DNA of 64,000 nucleotides from Pseudomonas sp. LBUM920. Lineage in GTDB: Bacteria > Pseudomonadota > Gammaproteobacteria > Pseudomonadales > Pseudomonadaceae. Both the position numbers and the translations under genes were made by a program. Within the stretch, counting starts at the first letter, position 1. Every line of letters begins with the position of its first letter. Positions 1 through 8,230 of the stretch are shown here, one piece after another. The DNA is taken from assembly GCF_003852315.1 (NCBI RefSeq), contig NZ_CP027762.1, positions 3,825,501 to 3,889,500 on the forward strand, read 5' to 3'. Under the pieces are notes generated by a model, which saw only the letters and a program-made list of their open reading frames with translations, had not been told where the DNA came from and searched no databases.

Positions 1-615
1 ACCTTTTTCACCGTCTGGGCCAACCTGTTTGGCCTGGGTGACGCTCATACCGGCCAGCGCGTGCTGATCCACGGCGGCACCAGTGGCATCGGCACCACCG
101 CTTTGATGCTGTGCCGCGAATACGGTATCCAGGCGTTCGCCACCGCCGGCAGCGCCGACAAATGTGCGGCGATCGCCAAGCTGGGCGCCGAGCCGATCAA
201 CTACCGCGAGCAGGACTTCGCCGAGGTCATCGCGCAGAAGACCGACAACAAGGGCGTGAATGTGATCCTCGACATCATGGGCGCCTCGTACCTGAACAAT
301 AACCTCAAGTCCCTGGCCATGGACGGGCACCTGGTGATGCTGGGCTTCCTCGGCGGCGGCAAGGCCAATGACGTCGACCTGCTGACCATCCTCGGCAAGC
401 GCGCAGTCATCACCGGCTCCTTGCTGCGCGCACGCACCAAGGACGAAAAGGCTGCCATTGCCGAACAACTGCGCGAATACGTGTGGCCGGTGCTGTCCGC
501 CGGACGCTGCCTGCCGATGATCGACAAGGTGTACGAATACACCGACGCCGCCCAGGCCCATGCGCGGATGGAAGGCGGCGATCACATTGGCAAGATCGTA
601 TTGCGTGTGGAATGA
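1..615 (+). CDS. NAD(P)H:quinone oxidoreductase, zinc-type ADH/PIG3-like (5'-truncated by window)
   Basis: The reading frame is open from base 1, so the gene starts before the window; about 204 C-terminal residues are visible. Residues 21-31 carry the Rossmann nucleotide-binding stretch VLIHGGTSGIG of the medium-chain dehydrogenase/reductase superfamily. LLRARTKDEKAAI further on is typical of the PIG3/TED2-like quinone reductase branch, which reduces quinones with NADPH in the cytoplasm. No zinc-ligand cluster is seen in the part present. The next gene is convergent, 161 bp away, with nothing recognisable between them. The exact substrate cannot be told from the sequence. Confidence 0.85.
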   Translation, partial: TFFTVWANLFGLGDAHTGQRVLIHGGTSGIGTTALMLCREYGIQAFATAGSADKCAAIAKLGAEPINYREQDFAEVIAQKTDNKGVNVILDIMGASYLNNNLKSLAMDGHLVMLGFLGGGKANDVDLLTILGKRAVITGSLLRARTKDEKAAIAEQLREYVWPVLSAGRCLPMIDKVYEYTDAAQAHARMEGGDHIGKIVLRVE

Positions 616-776
616 CGCTCATCTGCCCTGCTGAAGATTAACGGTGGCAGCTGTAGAGCCAGCGAGGCTGCGATGGCGGCGGCAGGGTCACCCTGTTGTC
701 GCCTGCCCCGCCGCCTTCGCCGCCGTGCTACTGCTCGACGGCCCCGACAACGCAGCTGTGCCGGGGCATCGAATGG

Positions 777-1898
777 TTACTCGGCGAACGCCGGGTAATC
801 GGTGTAGCCCTGTTCCGAGCCGCCGTACATGCCCTGCGCCCGCAGCGGGTTCAGCGGCCAGCCGTTGAACAGTCGCTGCGGCAGGTCCGGGTTGGCAATG
901 AACGGACGGCCGAAGGCAATCAAGTCTGCCAGCCCCGCCTCCACCAGTGCTGCCCCGCGCTCAGCGGTATAGCGACCGGCGTAGATGATGCGCCCGCTGA
1001 ACGTGCTGCGCACCGCCTGACGGAAAGTCTCGGGCAGGTCGGGAGCGTTGTCCCAGTCAGCCTCGGCGATAGACACATAGGCAATGCCCGATGCCTCGAG
1101 CACCTTGATCGCTTCAATGTAGGTGTGATGCGGATCTTCCTCGACCAGGCCGATGTACACGCGGTCCTGGTCCGTGCCGCTGAACAACGGAGAAAAACGC
1201 ACACCCAGGCGCTGCGGGCCGACCACGGCGGTCACGGCTTCGACGATCTCGCGCAGAAAGCGCAGGCGGTTGTGCAGCGAACCACCGTATTCATCGTCAC
1301 GCTGGTTGGCGTGGGCGGAGATGAACTGGTTGACCAGGTAACCATTCGCGGCGTGGATTTCCACCCCGTCAAAACCGGCGTCCAACGCATTACGCGCCGC
1401 CTGTGCGTAGTGCCCTACCAACTCTTCAATTTCCAGCCTGCTCAAGGCACGCGGCACGGGCGGCTGCATCAGCTCGCCGACGCCGGGCCCGGTTTCGATA
1501 AAGGCTTTCGCCTGTTCCGCCGCAATGGCCGACGGCGCGACCGGTGCAGCGCCCTCCGGTTGCAGCGCGTTATGGGACACACGCCCCACATGCCACAGCT
1601 GGGCGAAGATCACGCCGCCTTCGGCATGCACGGCGTCGGTGACTTTGCGCCAGCCGTCGATTTGCGCCGGGCTGTAGATACCCGGCGTCCAGGCGTAACC
1701 CTGGCCGCGCGGTTCGATCTGCGTGCCTTCGCTGATCATGAAACCGGCCGTGGCGCGCTGGCGGTAATACTCGGCCATCAGGTCGGTGGCGATATCGCCG
1801 GGTTGCGCGCTGCGTTGACGCGTCAGAGGCGGCAAGACAACTCGGTTATTGAGCGTGTGATGCCCCAGTTTTACCGGGGTATTTAAATGATGAGTCAT
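777..1898 (-). CDS. nemA: Old Yellow Enzyme family alkene reductase (NemA/XenB-like)
   Basis: A 373-residue flavoenzyme of the OYE family, which uses FMN and NADPH to reduce activated C=C bonds and nitro compounds such as N-ethylmaleimide. Visible family marks are the N-terminal LxNRVVLPPLTR strand, the catalytic pair in EIHAANGYLVNQF (His and Asn near residues 178-181), the following RDDEYGGS loop and the C-terminal FGRPFIANPDL phosphate-binding segment. Length matches NemA (about 365). It is the last gene of a minus-strand operon nemR, DJ-1-like, OYE. That matches the E. coli nemRA logic of electrophile detoxification. Start ATG at 1898 has a GGAAG ribosome site upstream. Xenobiotic reductase B is an equally good name. 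Confidence 0.9.
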   Translation of the reverse strand: MTHHLNTPVKLGHHTLNNRVVLPPLTRQRSAQPGDIATDLMAEYYRQRATAGFMISEGTQIEPRGQGYAWTPGIYSPAQIDGWRKVTDAVHAEGGVIFAQLWHVGRVSHNALQPEGAAPVAPSAIAAEQAKAFIETGPGVGELMQPPVPRALSRLEIEELVGHYAQAARNALDAGFDGVEIHAANGYLVNQFISAHANQRDDEYGGSLHNRLRFLREIVEAVTAVVGPQRLGVRFSPLFSGTDQDRVYIGLVEEDPHHTYIEAIKVLEASGIAYVSIAEADWDNAPDLPETFRQAVRSTFSGRIIYAGRYTAERGAALVEAGLADLIAFGRPFIANPDLPQRLFNGWPLNPLRAQGMYGGSEQGYTDYPAFAE

Positions 1899-1929
1899 GT
1901 GAAACTTCCAAATTCAGGGCGAGCAAAGC

Positions 1930-1955
1930 ATTGGCGGCTCCAAGGAGCCGCCAAT
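1930..1955. promoter_or_regulatory. Perfect 12-bp stem-loop between the DJ-1-like and OYE genes
   Basis: Arms ATTGGCGGCTCC and GGAGCCGCCAAT are exact complements separated by two bases. No T-run follows on the minus strand, so it is not a canonical terminator. It sits between two genes of one operon, 31 bp upstream of the OYE start. It may be an mRNA-processing or stability element, or modulate OYE expression. Confidence 0.6.
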
Positions 1956-1975
1956 CAATAACGCGTGTGATTAAT

Positions 1976-2653
1976 TCAGGCGGTGAGTTTGAGCAGGGCC
2001 TCGGCCACGGCACTGGAACTGGCAGGATTCTGCCCGGTCACCAGCAAGCCGTCTTCGAGCACAAAAGACTGCCAGTCAGCGCCCTTTTCATAGTGGCCGC
2101 CGAGCGCCTTGAAATCATCTTCAATCAGGAACGGCACCACATCGGTCAGGCCAACCGCAGCTTCTTCAGCATTGGAGAAGCCGGTAACGCGACGGCCCTT
2201 GACCAGCGGCTCGCCATTCACGGCCTTGACATGACGCAGAGCGCCCGGTGCATGGCAGACAAAACCGATCGGCTTGCCGGCACGCTCAAAGGCCTCGATC
2301 AGTGCGATCGACGTTTGCGATTCGGCCAAGTCCCACAACGGGCCATGACCGCCTGGGTAGAACACGGTGTCGAAGTCGTCGGCGTTGACCGTGTCCAGCT
2401 TGACGGTGTTGGCCAGGGCCTGTTGGGCTGCCGGGTCGCCAGCGAAACGACGGGTTTGCTCGGTCTGTGCATCCGGCTGATCGCTGACCGGGTCCAGCGG
2501 TGGTTGGCCGCCGGCCGGGGATGCCAGGACCAGCTCGGCACCGGCGTCTTTGAAGGTGTAATAGGGCGCCGCAAATTCTTCGAGCCAGAAGCCGGTTTTA
2601 CGACCGGTATTGCCAAGCTGGTCGTGAGAGGTCAGTACCATTAATACTTTCAT
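1976..2653 (-). CDS. DJ-1/PfpI family protein, Hsp31-like (putative glyoxalase III/deglycase)
   Basis: A 225-residue cytoplasmic protein annotated in relatives as type 1 glutamine amidotransferase domain. The nucleophile elbow GFVCHAPGALR places Cys133 next to His134, and Glu25/Glu26 in GFWLEEFAAPY can complete the triad. This is the arrangement of yeast Hsp31-type enzymes, which convert methylglyoxal to lactate without glutathione. It lies between nemR and the OYE gene on the same strand (24 bp from nemR). E. coli NemR responds to methylglyoxal among other electrophiles, so a detoxification role fits. That substrate is inference; the family also includes chaperones and proteases. Confidence 0.85.
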   Translation of the reverse strand: MKVLMVLTSHDQLGNTGRKTGFWLEEFAAPYYTFKDAGAELVLASPAGGQPPLDPVSDQPDAQTEQTRRFAGDPAAQQALANTVKLDTVNADDFDTVFYPGGHGPLWDLAESQTSIALIEAFERAGKPIGFVCHAPGALRHVKAVNGEPLVKGRRVTGFSNAEEAAVGLTDVVPFLIEDDFKALGGHYEKGADWQSFVLEDGLLVTGQNPASSSAVAEALLKLTA

Positions 2654-2677
2654 TTTCCAGTGCCTCGATCGATGGTT

Positions 2678-3292
2678 TCAGTAGGTGTATGCATCAGCAG
2701 GTTCAGGGCAACCCAATAACTGTCGGGTCAGCAGCAGCGCCTCGTCAAAAGGCGCGGATGTTCGGGTGATCTTGCTCATGACGCTGGTCCCCAACCACAG
2801 CGCATACAAGCGCCGAGCCAGGCTGTCGGGGTGTTGCCGAACCGCCAGCGAGCCGTCCTGGATGCCGTGCTGCAAGGCCTCGGCCAGCAAGGCGATGGTG
2901 CGAGTGGTGCCGCGCTGCAGGGACAAACGCATTGGCTCTGAAAGGTCTGACACCTCGGCACCGAGTTTGACGGCAAGGCATTTGCCCGCGTCGGAGCAGC
3001 CGGTCTGGTTGTCGATCCAGGTGTGCCAATAGCGCATCAACCTGGCGGCCCAGGACAGTCCGGGTTGCTGGAACAGTTGCTCCATGCCTTTGAGGTATTG
3101 GTCGAAATAGGTATCGAGCAAGACCACGCCAAATGCATCTTTGGAATGGAAGTAGTGATAAAACGAACCTTTGGGTACATCGGCGGCTTGAAGTATTTCG
3201 TTCAACCCCACCGCAGAAAATCCTTTGCGGCTCACAATCAATTGCGCCGTATCCAGAATGGTCTGCCTTGTACTGTTAGTCGCGTTAGTCAT
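2678..3292 (-). CDS. nemR: TetR-family repressor, NemR-like
   Basis: A 204-residue TetR/AcrR regulator. The N-terminal helix-turn-helix is clear (VPKGSFYHYFHSKDAFG, residues 39-54). The C-terminal half aligns well with E. coli NemR: CLAVKLGAEVSDLSEPMR corresponds to CLTVKLSAEVCDLSEDMR. The redox/electrophile-sensing cysteine of NemR (Cys106 in E. coli) appears as Cys105, with another cysteine at 99. It heads the operon with the DJ-1-like and OYE genes. A TAGAC-N5-GTCTA palindrome lies 18 bp upstream of its ATG, consistent with autorepression relieved by electrophiles such as methylglyoxal or hypochlorite. Response in this organism is inferred. Confidence 0.85.
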   Translation of the reverse strand: MTNATNSTRQTILDTAQLIVSRKGFSAVGLNEILQAADVPKGSFYHYFHSKDAFGVVLLDTYFDQYLKGMEQLFQQPGLSWAARLMRYWHTWIDNQTGCSDAGKCLAVKLGAEVSDLSEPMRLSLQRGTTRTIALLAEALQHGIQDGSLAVRQHPDSLARRLYALWLGTSVMSKITRTSAPFDEALLLTRQLLGCPEPADAYTY

Positions 3293-3310
3293 TATTTATC
3301 CCGTCCCGAT

Positions 3311-3325
3311 TAGACCAGTCGTCTA
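3311..3325. promoter_or_regulatory. Candidate NemR operator
   Basis: Inverted repeat TAGAC-CAGTC-GTCTA, 18 bp before the nemR ATG and in the gap to the divergent GlxA-type gene. It resembles the NemR box known from E. coli (TAGACC/GGTCTA half-sites, from memory). Confidence 0.65.
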
Positions 3326-3466
3326 GTTCGTTGAGGGGATGTTAGGCGTCGAGAAAAGCTTCAACAATGTCATATCCGCAAGGATTTCGGACATGGCACA
3401 AAGTCGGTTGCCGTTTGCCTGGCACCCGCCGACAATCCCCTCTCCCGCGCCCTTTGGAGAATGACG

Positions 3467-4408
3467 ATGCACAGCGTTGCGCTGATGGTTTACCCGAATT
3501 TCCAGTCCCTGAGCCTCAGCCTGGGTTCGGTGTTCGAGTGCGCGAACCTGCTGCGCGGTGAGCCGGCTTATGAGTTTCATCTGGTCTCGGAGAGCGGCGG
3601 CGCCGTCATGACCTCCCAGGGCTTTTCGGTGAATACCAGCCAAATTCGGCCACAGGGTTATGACACGCTGATCGTCAGCGGCTACCTGGAATTTCGCCTG
3701 CCCGAGGCCAACCTGCTGGAATTGGTCAAAGCCGCCTCTGCCCAGTCGCGGCGCGTGGCCTCGCTGTGCATGGGCATTTTTGTGCTGGCCGAAGCCGGCT
3801 TGCTCGAAGGCAAGCGCACCACCACCCACTGGATCCACGCGCCGGCGTTTCGCAAGCGCTACCCGGATATTCAGCTCGAAGAAGACAAACTGTTCGTGGT
3901 TGACGGCCAGGTCTGGACCGGCGCCGGCATGAGCGCCGGAGTCGACCTGGCGTTGGCCATGGTGGAAGCCGATCTGGGCAGCGACCTCGCCCGGCGTATC
4001 GCCCGCAAGCTGGTGATTGCCCAGCGCCGCGGCAGTGAGCAATCGCAATTGTCGGCGTTGCTGGAACTGGACCCCAAATCCGACCGCGTGCAACTGGCCC
4101 TGGCCTACGCGCGCGAAAACCTGACCCATGACCTGTCGGTGGAAGCCTTGGCCGAGGTGGCCCGGCTGAGCCCACGTCAATTCAGCCGAGTATTCCGCGA
4201 AGAAACCGGCCAAACGCCGGCCAAGGCCATCGAGTCGCTGCGGGTGGAAGCTGCCCGGGCGATGATGGAAACCAGCCGTCACCCGGTCGAAGTGGTGGCC
4301 CGCGAAACCGGCTTCGGTGACCGCGAGCGCATGCGCCAGGCGTTTCTGCGCGCATTCGGGCAGCCGCCGCAAGCGATGCAGCAAGTGTTGTTCAACGCGG
4401 GTGCCTAG
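3467..4408 (+). CDS. GlxA-family transcriptional regulator (DJ-1-like sensor plus AraC HTH)
   Basis: A 313-residue regulator. Residues 1-190 form a DJ-1/PfpI-like sensor domain; a cysteine is at the elbow position (SLCMGIFVLAEAGLL). Residues 210-310 hold the two AraC-type helix-turn-helix motifs (LSVEALAEVARLSPRQFSRVF and GFGDRERMRQAFLRAFG). Start at 3467 is preferred over the ATG at 3461 because the GGAG site at 3456-3459 is 7 bp from the former but only 1 bp from the latter. It is divergent from nemR; whether it controls that operon is unknown. Ligand and targets cannot be read from the sequence. Confidence 0.85.
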   Translation: MHSVALMVYPNFQSLSLSLGSVFECANLLRGEPAYEFHLVSESGGAVMTSQGFSVNTSQIRPQGYDTLIVSGYLEFRLPEANLLELVKAASAQSRRVASLCMGIFVLAEAGLLEGKRTTTHWIHAPAFRKRYPDIQLEEDKLFVVDGQVWTGAGMSAGVDLALAMVEADLGSDLARRIARKLVIAQRRGSEQSQLSALLELDPKSDRVQLALAYARENLTHDLSVEALAEVARLSPRQFSRVFREETGQTPAKAIESLRVEAARAMMETSRHPVEVVARETGFGDRERMRQAFLRAFGQPPQAMQQVLFNAGA

Positions 4409-4603
4409 CGGCAGTGATCAGGGCTTTGGCTTTTAGGTTGTTTACCCGTATCCCGGTCAGGGCTGGTCACCGTGCACTTCGGATATTCAAGCAAAACGCA
4501 CTGCGAATAGAGCAGATGCGACGCTCTTGGGCGTGTGCCATTCAGGGCGAAACCGGCCGACGAGTTCAAGTGCGGCCGTGCCCGGCTAAGTTCAACATCG
4601 TGT

Positions 4604-5110
4604 TTAATGCAGCGCGGCCCGCGTAATCAAATAACTGACCAACTGCGGATCGTCATCCAGCTCAAGCATCTGCACCGGGCGCGGCAGGTCATCGAGCACC
4701 GCGCGCCAGAACGCCTGCGACACTTCATCCTGATCGTAGAACCGCACCAGCCAATTGGCCTCGCCACTGCGCAGCACTTGGGTGGCGATAGCGCGGCCAA
4801 TGCCCTTGCGGCGGTAGCGCTTGAGGATGAACAGGTCGGCCAGTTCCAGCGCGTCGATGCCCGGCAGTTCGCTGCCTTCGATCAGCAGGAAACCGGCGAT
4901 GTAGCCATCCACCAGCAGCAGGTTGGCGCTCCATTGCGGGTCGTGCCAGTAGCGGGTCAGGTGCTCGTCATGGATGTAGAAACGGCCATCCGACTCCACA
5001 TCTTCCTGCTCCCAGTCTGACGACTCATAGGCATAGTACTGGTAAAGATTACGGATCAGCTCAGACGCATCGGGGCCGGTCTGGATCAATTCGACGGTGG
5101 TTTCAGGCAT
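4604..5110 (-). CDS. GNAT family N-acetyltransferase
   Basis: A 168-residue acetyltransferase of the GNAT fold. The acetyl-CoA binding motif A is visible in ALELADLFILKRYRRKGIGRAIATQVL (R/Q-x-x-G-x-G/A form). Downstream WLVRFYDQDEVSQAFWRAVLDD resembles motif B. Start ATG at 5110 gives a normal N-terminus (MPETTVELIQTG); the frame stays open upstream to 5272, but that extension shows no homologous character. It is convergent with the GlxA-type gene across about 195 bp without recognisable elements, and divergent from uppP. The acceptor substrate is unknown. Confidence 0.8.
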   Translation of the reverse strand: MPETTVELIQTGPDASELIRNLYQYYAYESSDWEQEDVESDGRFYIHDEHLTRYWHDPQWSANLLLVDGYIAGFLLIEGSELPGIDALELADLFILKRYRRKGIGRAIATQVLRSGEANWLVRFYDQDEVSQAFWRAVLDDLPRPVQMLELDDDPQLVSYLITRAALH

Positions 5111-5299
5111 TGGGCTCTCGGTGAAAATACGCAAGGCCCCATTGTTCACAAAAGTGATACACACGCCAATACATTGCATAACCTTTCTGTTTGCTGAACC
5201 GATTGCGAATTTGCTTTTCCGCGTCCAATATCCTGAAACATTTAGAATAAACTTCGCCCACTGATTCTTCAAAAGCCCCTTTTTTCAAGGACACGTATT

Positions 5300-6172
5300 T
5301 TGACAAACGTCTGTTCCGCCGGCCTGGATGTGGGCTTTGCCTCCCTGGACTACCTGCAGATCTTTATCCTGGGCGTAATCCAGGGCATTACCGAGCTGTT
5401 GCCGGTGTCGTCCACAGCCCATATGCGAGTGGTGCCCGCCCTGCTCGGCTGGCAAGACCCGGGCTCGGCGTTTTCCGCGGCCATGCAGTTGGCGGCGCTG
5501 GCGGCGGTGGTCAGTTATTTCTGGCGTGACGTGCGCCAGGTGACCACCGGCAGCATCAGCGCGGTGCGCCGCGGCGACTACAACGACCGGTGGTTCAAAC
5601 TGGCCGTGGCGATTGTGTTGGCCACTATCCCGATTGGGATTGCCGGCCTGGCGCTGTCTTCGACCTTGAATACCTGCAACTCGCCGCTACGCGGCCTGAT
5701 GGTGATCGGGATTGCCTGTGTGGTGATGGCGGTATTGCTGGCAGTGGCCGAAGTGCGCGCGCGCCACACCCGTGAGATGAGCGAAATGCGTCTGCGCGAT
5801 GCGCTGATTGTCGGTATCGCGCAGATTGGCGCGCTGATTCCTGGGGTGTCGCGCTCCGGTTCGACACTCACCGCCGCGCTGTTCCTGAACTTCAAGCGTG
5901 AAGAAGCTGCGCGCTTTTCCTTCCTGCTGGGCCTGCCGGCCATCGCCCTCGCCGGTTTGAAAGAACTGTGGGTGCTGCTGCACGCCGACATGCCCGCCCA
6001 CGCCTGGTCGCACTTGATCTTTGGGCTGGTGGTCGCCAGCGTCTCGGCATTCTTTGCCATCTGGGGCCTGATGAAGTTCCTGGAGCGGTTCTCCACCTGG
6101 CCGTTCGTGATCTACCGCGCGCTGCTGGGGATTTTCCTGATCGTGGCGGTCAGCACCGGCTTCTTGAGTTAA
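5300..6172 (+). CDS. uppP: Undecaprenyl-diphosphate phosphatase
   Basis: A 290-residue polytopic inner-membrane protein of the BacA/UppP family, which dephosphorylates undecaprenyl diphosphate to recycle the lipid carrier of cell-wall synthesis and confers bacitracin resistance. Both signatures are present: GVIQGITELLPVSSTAH near residues 25-41 and GVSRSGSTLTAALFL in the second half, supplying the Glu, Ser and Arg active-site residues. The best start is TTG at 5300 with an AAGGA site 8-9 bp upstream; a GTG at 5330 is the alternative. It is convergent with the DyP gene, leaving only 11 bp between stops. Pseudomonads often carry several uppP paralogues. Confidence 0.9.
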   Translation: MTNVCSAGLDVGFASLDYLQIFILGVIQGITELLPVSSTAHMRVVPALLGWQDPGSAFSAAMQLAALAAVVSYFWRDVRQVTTGSISAVRRGDYNDRWFKLAVAIVLATIPIGIAGLALSSTLNTCNSPLRGLMVIGIACVVMAVLLAVAEVRARHTREMSEMRLRDALIVGIAQIGALIPGVSRSGSTLTAALFLNFKREEAARFSFLLGLPAIALAGLKELWVLLHADMPAHAWSHLIFGLVVASVSAFFAIWGLMKFLERFSTWPFVIYRALLGIFLIVAVSTGFLS

Positions 6173-6183
6173 ACCGTGCCGAG

Positions 6184-7146
6184 CTAAGCCCCGGGCTGGC
6201 GGTCGGCCAACGCTTCGAGCAGGTCGGCCGAGGGCACGAAAAACAGGCCGCCGGTGACCGCCGTGCTGAAGTCCAGCAAGCGGTCGTAATTACCCACGGG
6301 GCGGCCGACAAACATGTTTTCCAGCATCTGCTCCAGCGGCTTCGGCGAGCGCGCGTAGCCGATAAAGTAGGTGCCGAACTCACCGGCGCCCGGGCGGCCA
6401 AAGGGCATGTTGTCGCGCAGGATCTTCACCTCTTCACCGTGCTCGTCGGTGATAACGGTCAACGCGCTGTGTGAGTTGCTCGGTTTGGTCTCTTCATCCA
6501 GTTCGATGTCCGCCAGCTTGGTACGCCCGATCACCTTCTCCTGCGCTTCCACGGTCAGGTCGTTCCAGGCCGCCATGTTGTGCAGGTATTTCTGCACCAG
6601 CACGTAGCTGCCACCTTCGAATTCGCGGTCTTCGTCGCCGACGATTGTGAAACCCACCGCCTTGCGCCCCACCGGGTTCTCGGTGCCATCGACAAAGCCG
6701 ATGATGCTGCGCATATCGAAGTAGCGAAAACCCTGGACCTCATCCACGACCTGGACGCTGTCGCCCAGGGCCGCCATCAGTTGGGTGGCCAACTCGAAGC
6801 ACAGGTCCATCTGCTCGGCACGGATGTGCAGCAGGATGTCGCCAGGGGTCGAGACGGCCTTGCGCCCTTGCACACCAAACTCGCGAAATGGATGCAACGC
6901 CGCCGGGCGTGGGGCGCCGAACAGCCGGTCCCAGGCATCCGAGCCAAACCCGCAGACGCAGGTCAGGTTGCCTGCCGGTACGCGCTTGCCGACCGAACGC
7001 ACCAGCCCGGCAATGTCACCGCACCAGCCTCGCACAGTGTCGAGATTGCCGGGCGTCAGGGTGGCGACCATGAAAATCGCGCTGCTGGTGATGGGGTGGC
7101 AAACGGACTGCGGTTCAAGGGGTGGCTGAACGGGGCACGTATTCAT
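6184..7146 (-). CDS. DyP-type (dye-decolourising) heme peroxidase, class B
   Basis: A protein of about 320 residues. The diagnostic GFVDGTENP motif holds the distal catalytic Asp. The proximal heme-ligand region lies near NSHSALTV, and the distal Arg lies near ILRDNMPFG/GYARSPKP. The overall pattern (GGSYVLVQKYLHNM, KVIGRTKLADIELDEE, VTGGLFFVPSADLL) aligns with E. coli YfeX, placing it in class B. Such enzymes oxidise phenolic and dye substrates with H2O2 and are often cytoplasmic or packaged in encapsulins; no encapsulin gene is adjacent and no signal peptide is seen. ATG at 7155 is an alternative start three codons upstream. The rtcA gene ends 42-51 bp upstream on the same strand; joint transcription is possible. 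Confidence 0.9.
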   Translation of the reverse strand: MNTCPVQPPLEPQSVCHPITSSAIFMVATLTPGNLDTVRGWCGDIAGLVRSVGKRVPAGNLTCVCGFGSDAWDRLFGAPRPAALHPFREFGVQGRKAVSTPGDILLHIRAEQMDLCFELATQLMAALGDSVQVVDEVQGFRYFDMRSIIGFVDGTENPVGRKAVGFTIVGDEDREFEGGSYVLVQKYLHNMAAWNDLTVEAQEKVIGRTKLADIELDEETKPSNSHSALTVITDEHGEEVKILRDNMPFGRPGAGEFGTYFIGYARSPKPLEQMLENMFVGRPVGNYDRLLDFSTAVTGGLFFVPSADLLEALADRQPGA

Positions 7147-7196
7147 GATGAACATCCACAGGCTAAGGGCGGTTTTGACCCGCGCAGGTTAGCAGA

Positions 7197-8222
7197 TCAG
7201 ACCCCGCGACACTCGACCAGCAACCCGCCCTCCTCGCGCACACGGCTTTCGATCACCACCGGCAGGAAGCGTTGAATTACCGTCATATTGCTGTGCAAGT
7301 GCTCGCTCATGTGTGGCGTGGTAAAACGTCCGCCGCCGGCCAACGCCATCGGCAACAGCAGTTGATCCGCCAGGTGCTCACCCACCGCGGTGTCGGTGCC
7401 CTGCCACTCCATCGCCTGGTTGATGGCCTCATCGGCCACGGCCTCGGCTCGCACGGTGGTCATGCCGAACGCACTGAATACTTCGGTGACCTGCGCGTGG
7501 ACGTATTCCAGCATCAGCACATTGCCCGGTCCTTGCTGCGGGTCAATGTCTACCGGGAACAGCTGCGCCTCGGTAAACCCCAGGCGCTGGCGGACGCGCT
7601 TGAATTCACGCTCACTCACCTGATCCGCCAGGCCGGCATTCAGGACGATGGCGCGTTTTTCCAGCAGCTTGCCGCGCTGCATCAGCTGCAACGCCTGCAG
7701 GTCCGATGGCTGGATAAACGCCTCCACTTCGCCGCCGCCCGCCGGGACGAAACCATGGCGTGTGAGGTTCAACTCCACGCGCGCCCCCATGCGCCGCAAC
7801 AGCGGCAGCCAGGCCCGCTGCAAAAAGTCCACCGGCGGCGCCAGCGGGTTATGGGTGCCGCCGCTGATCGTCACGCGGCTGGCGGTTGGCGCGCGCAACA
7901 GCGCCGGTAGCAACGTCTGCAGCACCAGGGTGCAGCTGCCGGCCGTGCCGATCGCAAAGCGGTACTCGCCGCCTTGTATCGGCCCGGGTTCGAACAGCAG
8001 GTTCTGCGAGCCCAGCTCAGCCCCTTGCACCGTGGCGCCACACACGTGGGCGGCGGCCAGCACGGCGGTCAGGTGTTGGCGCATCAAGCCTGGCCGACTG
8101 CGCCTGGCGCGGATGTTTTTGATGCGCAACGTCAGCCCGGTCACCATTGCCAGGCTCAAGCCACTGCGCAACACCTGGCCACCGCCAATGGCGCCGTCGA
8201 GTTCAATCACGTCCTGTTTCAT
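7197..8222 (-). CDS. rtcA: RNA 3'-terminal phosphate cyclase
   Basis: A 341-residue enzyme that converts RNA 3'-phosphate ends to 2',3'-cyclic phosphate through a covalent His-AMP intermediate. The N-terminal ELDGAIGGGQVLRSGL and central PAGGGEVEAFIQP segments are family hallmarks. The nucleophile His308 lies in MSEHLHSN, matching His309 of E. coli RtcA, preceded by GEHLADQLLLPMALAGGG. It is the third gene of the minus-strand rtcB-rlaP-rtcA operon, 8 bp after rlaP, with an AAGGA ribosome site. Expression should depend on RtcR and sigma-54 through the promoter upstream of rtcB. Confidence 0.95.
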   Translation of the reverse strand: MKQDVIELDGAIGGGQVLRSGLSLAMVTGLTLRIKNIRARRSRPGLMRQHLTAVLAAAHVCGATVQGAELGSQNLLFEPGPIQGGEYRFAIGTAGSCTLVLQTLLPALLRAPTASRVTISGGTHNPLAPPVDFLQRAWLPLLRRMGARVELNLTRHGFVPAGGGEVEAFIQPSDLQALQLMQRGKLLEKRAIVLNAGLADQVSEREFKRVRQRLGFTEAQLFPVDIDPQQGPGNVLMLEYVHAQVTEVFSAFGMTTVRAEAVADEAINQAMEWQGTDTAVGEHLADQLLLPMALAGGGRFTTPHMSEHLHSNMTVIQRFLPVVIESRVREEGGLLVECRGV

Positions 8223-8230
8223 GTTCGTCC

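Noticed and set aside
696..1886. 396-codon open frame opposite the OYE gene
   Set aside because: It mirrors the nemA-like gene, has no family similarity and is the usual antisense by-product of high G+C coding.
5111..5272. N-terminal extension of the GNAT gene
   Set aside because: The added 54 residues have no acetyltransferase character and cover the A+T-rich promoter gap.
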